DNA of 32,738 nucleotides, taken from assembly GCA_028688935.1 (NCBI GenBank), contig JAQTXE010000002.1, positions 1 through 32,738 of the forward strand. The letters run 5' to 3'. The notes beneath the pieces are model-generated. The model saw only the letters and a list, made by a program, of their open reading frames with translations, made no database searches and was not told the DNA's origin. Of this stretch, positions 31,092 through 32,738 are shown piece after piece. Source of the stretch: Syntrophales bacterium (GTDB taxonomy: Bacteria; Desulfobacterota; Desulfobaccia; Desulfobaccales; 0-14-0-80-60-11). The position numbers and the translations under genes are program-made. Position 1 is the stretch's first letter. The number at the start of each line of letters is the position of its first letter.

Positions 31092-32318
31092 ATGTCACAG
31101 GCCCATAAAATTCTCATCGTCGCCGGGGAGGCCTCCGGGGATAGCCACGCGGCGCGGCTGGTGGCGGCCATCAAGGAAGAACTCCCCACCGCCGAGTTTT
31201 TAGGGGTGGGAGGAGAGGCTTTGGCCGCCCAGGGAGTACGCCTGCTCTACCCCGCCTCCGAGTTGGCGGTGGTGGGGCTCCTGGAAGTGGCCGGCAGGCT
31301 GCCTGCGGTCTTTAAGGCACTCCGGGATATCGGCCGGGCCTTGAAAAAAGAGCGTCCTCAACTGGTCATCCTGGTGGATTTCCCGGACTTCAATTTCTGG
31401 GTGGCCCGCTTGGCCCGCTGGCACCGGGTACCGGTGATGTATTACATCAGCCCCCAGGTGTGGGCCTGGCGCACTTACCGGGTGCGCACCATCGCCCGCC
31501 TGGTGGACCGTATGGTGGTCATCTTCCCCTTTGAGGCCGAGTTCTACCGGGACCGGGGGGTGCCTGTGGAATACGCCGGCCATCCCCTGGTGGAGACCTT
31601 GCCGCCCCTGCCGCCACGGGCCGCCCTCTTGCATAACTGGGGCCTGGACTCCCGGCGTTTCACTTTGGCTTTGCTCCCCGGCAGCCGGGGTAGCGAAATC
31701 GAGCGGCACTTGCCCACCATCCTTAAAGGGGCTGCCCTCATTAAGCAAGTTATCCCGGAAACCCAGTTTATCCTCCCCCTGGCCTCCACCGCGCCCCGGG
31801 GGCTGGTGGAGGAGATGGTTAAAAAAAATGTGGAACAGCCGCCCCCGGCTGTTCTGGAGCAGGCGAGGGCGCCTGCTCCACATTTCCCCGGCCCTCCCAT
31901 TAAAATCATTGATGGTCAATCCTACGCCGCCCTGGCCGCGGCCCACCTGGCGGTGGTGGCCTCGGGCACGGCCACGGTGGAGGCGGCCCTGGCGGGAACG
32001 CCCAGCATCATTGTCTACCGCCTCTCCCCCTTCACCTTCGCGGTGGGCCGCCTGCTCATCCGGGTGGAGCACGTGGGCATGGCCAATCTCCTGGCCGCAG
32101 AAAGGCTCTTTCCGGAACTGCTCCAACATCTGTTTACCCCGGAGAGCCTGGCTCAAGAGGTCCTGTCTCTGGTCAAAGACCAGGAGCGCCTGGAAAGCAT
32201 ACACCGAGGCCTGATACGTATCAGGGAGTGTCTGGGGGGGGAGGGCGCTTCCCGGCGCGCGGCCCGGGTGGCCTTGGAGGTCATGGCCGCGATGGTCTTG
32301 CCGGCAGAAGGGAATTGA
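31092..32318 (+). CDS. lpxB: Lipid-A-disaccharide synthase LpxB with an in-frame palindromic insert
   Basis: GT-B glycosyltransferase joining UDP-2,3-diacylglucosamine and lipid X to form the lipid A disaccharide, a peripheral inner-membrane step. Landmarks: VAGEASGDSHAARL, DFPDFNFWVARLA, YYISPQVWAWRTYR, VIFPFEAEFYRD, LLPGSRGSEI, DGQSYAALAAA and VASGTATVEAALAG. The ATG at 31092 is chosen; a TTG at 31080 is translated heptamer array. Length (408 aa) is somewhat above the common 380-385. The excess fits residues 246-265, a Pro/Ala-rich stretch encoded by the double-hairpin element at 31827-31884, placed just before the conserved DGQS segment. The frame and all downstream motifs are kept, so the enzyme is probably functional. 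Confidence 0.94.
   Translation: MSQAHKILIVAGEASGDSHAARLVAAIKEELPTAEFLGVGGEALAAQGVRLLYPASELAVVGLLEVAGRLPAVFKALRDIGRALKKERPQLVILVDFPDFNFWVARLARWHRVPVMYYISPQVWAWRTYRVRTIARLVDRMVVIFPFEAEFYRDRGVPVEYAGHPLVETLPPLPPRAALLHNWGLDSRRFTLALLPGSRGSEIERHLPTILKGAALIKQVIPETQFILPLASTAPRGLVEEMVKKNVEQPPPAVLEQARAPAPHFPGPPIKIIDGQSYAALAAAHLAVVASGTATVEAALAGTPSIIVYRLSPFTFAVGRLLIRVEHVGMANLLAAERLFPELLQHLFTPESLAQEVLSLVKDQERLESIHRGLIRIRECLGGEGASRRAARVALEVMAAMVLPAEGN
31827..31884. repeat. Double-hairpin palindromic element inside lpxB
   Basis: 58 bases with three inverted pairs: outer AATGTGGAACAG (31827-31838)/CTGCTCCACATT (31873-31884) with one mismatch, AACAGCCG (31834-31841)/CGGCTGTT (31846-31853), and TGGAGCAGGCG (31855-31865)/CGCCTGCTCCA (31870-31880). 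It begins on a codon boundary and is translated in frame as residues 246-265 of LpxB. Confidence 0.8.
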
Positions 32319-32331
32319 GAGTTCAATTTGC

Positions 32332-32359
32332 TTGCCCTGTCTTCTGAAGATCTTATAAT
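32332..32359 (+). promoter_or_regulatory. Candidate sigma-70 promoter for the small ORF and aldolase
   Basis: TTGCCC (32332-32337), 16 bases, then a perfect TATAAT (32354-32359). It lies 14 bases after the lpxB stop and about 30 bases before the small ORF. Confidence 0.5.
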
Positions 32360-32389
32360 AGTTTCAAAGGTTAATCCAGGAGGCAGTCG

Positions 32390-32644
32390 ATGGTAAAGAA
32401 TCAGAGCTTGTTAAGACCGAATCCTGACAACCCTAAGAGATTAACTAAGAAATCGTCCAATAAAGGACGAGCCAATAAATCCAACCAGAGGGAACAGTGC
32501 AATTTTAGTAGTAATCATCGATATATATGTCCTCAACTGTTGGACCACCAGAATCGAATGTTGAGGTGGTTTATTACTAGTGTATTGATGATTATTGGGA
32601 CTGCTGTGGCAATCCTTGCTGTACTGATTTCTCTAATAAAGTGA
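32390..32644 (+). CDS. Small AT-rich predicted membrane protein
   Basis: An 84-aa protein of no family I recognise. The first 50 residues are very polar and basic (many Asn, Lys, Arg, Ser), and the C-terminal 25 form one hydrophobic helix (FITSVLMIIGTAVAILAVLI), giving a single-pass tail-anchored or N-in topology. AGGAGG lies six bases before the ATG, and the stop is followed by the aldolase ribosome-binding site, so translation is likely. Its base composition is clearly more AT-rich than the rest of the window. Its first codons resemble the first codons of the downstream aldolase, including 12 identical bases (TCAGAGCTTGTT), suggesting the start was copied from it. The role is unknown. Confidence 0.55.
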   Translation: MVKNQSLLRPNPDNPKRLTKKSSNKGRANKSNQREQCNFSSNHRYICPQLLDHQNRMLRWFITSVLMIIGTAVAILAVLISLIK

Positions 32645-32655
32645 GGAGGGAGGCC

Positions 32656-32738
32656 ATGATCAAGAAGATTCAGAGCTTGTTGGGCCCCGAGGCCGACGAA
32701 TTATTGACCCATAAATGCACGGGCTTCAAAAAGGAAGA
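32656..32738 (+). CDS. Class I fructose-bisphosphate aldolase (DhnA type), 5' end
   Basis: Only the first 27 residues are present before the window ends: MIKKIQSLLGPEADELLTH, then KCTGFKKE. This resembles the N-terminus of archaeal-type class I fructose-bisphosphate aldolases common in Desulfobacterota, where an LLxxxAxxLLxHxC segment precedes a PKExLxLPGPDF motif lying beyond the edge here. GGAGG lies upstream of the ATG, 11 bases after the small ORF stop. The catalytic lysine is outside the window, so the call rests on the N-terminal pattern alone. Confidence 0.6.
   Translation, partial: MIKKIQSLLGPEADELLTHKCTGFKKE

Noticed and set aside
31200-32204. 334-codon minus-strand open frame across lpxB
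   Set aside because: Antisense shadow with low-complexity composition; lpxB motifs cover the region.

Overview
The window reads as chromosomal DNA of a motile, GC-rich, Gram-negative bacterium, most likely an anaerobic member of the Desulfobacterota (old Deltaproteobacteria). This is inferred from lipid A synthesis (lpxB), a CooC-type CODH maturation ATPase, a stand-alone core-MetE-like protein, a CheX/CheD chemotaxis set with an embedded HDOD gene, and archaeal-type class I aldolase. No ribosomal RNA is present to confirm it. No tRNA, IS transposase, CRISPR array or phage gene was found.

Layout. (1) 65-12123, minus strand: one long chemotaxis block in transcription order cheY, cheA, mcp (periplasmic CZB zinc domain), mcp (Cache), cheW, cheR, cheD, HDOD, single-domain response regulator, cheX-like, cheB, then a HAD phosphatase. 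Genes are closely packed, two junctions overlap, and cheW has its own sigma-28-like promoter. (2) 12411-14615: an Xaa-Pro aminopeptidase, then a decayed DUF4160/DUF2442 pair (first gene 5'-truncated, second frameshifted), then a PaaI-like thioesterase. (3) 14795-23937, plus strand: cooC-like ATPase, AmpG-like permease, THEP1 NTPase, prmA, phasin-like protein, rsmE, YhcC-type radical SAM, TVP38/DedA-type membrane protein, core-MetE-like protein and a CBS-pair protein. The intergenic gaps here are full of repeats. (4) 23943-27452, minus strand: two paralogous HD-GYP proteins, each behind a sigma-28-like promoter, one with a lost metal-binding His, then ilvE. (5) 27631-32738, plus strand: metallophosphoesterase, Gfo/Idh/MocA dehydrogenase, PAS histidine kinase, lpxB, a small AT-rich membrane ORF, and the start of a class I fructose-bisphosphate aldolase that runs off the window.

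How it works together. Receptors (two MCPs), CheW, CheA and CheY form the core chemotaxis relay; CheR, CheB and CheD set receptor adaptation; CheX is the likely CheY-P phosphatase. Sigma-28-like sites upstream of cheW and both HD-GYP genes suggest that c-di-GMP turnover, or sensing by the degenerate copy, is co-expressed with motility genes.

Most unusual features: (a) a set of intergenic arrays of different 7-nt units, all in the same heptameric register, placed against start codons, RBSs and stop codons, and in three genes supplying coding sequence or the stop; (b) a 58-nt double-hairpin palindromic element sitting in frame inside lpxB; (c) two copies of a MITE-like element sharing terminal sequences and a GGGGCGAAC-type hairpin; (d) paralogous HD-GYP genes with matching sigma-28 promoters but divergent catalytic sites.
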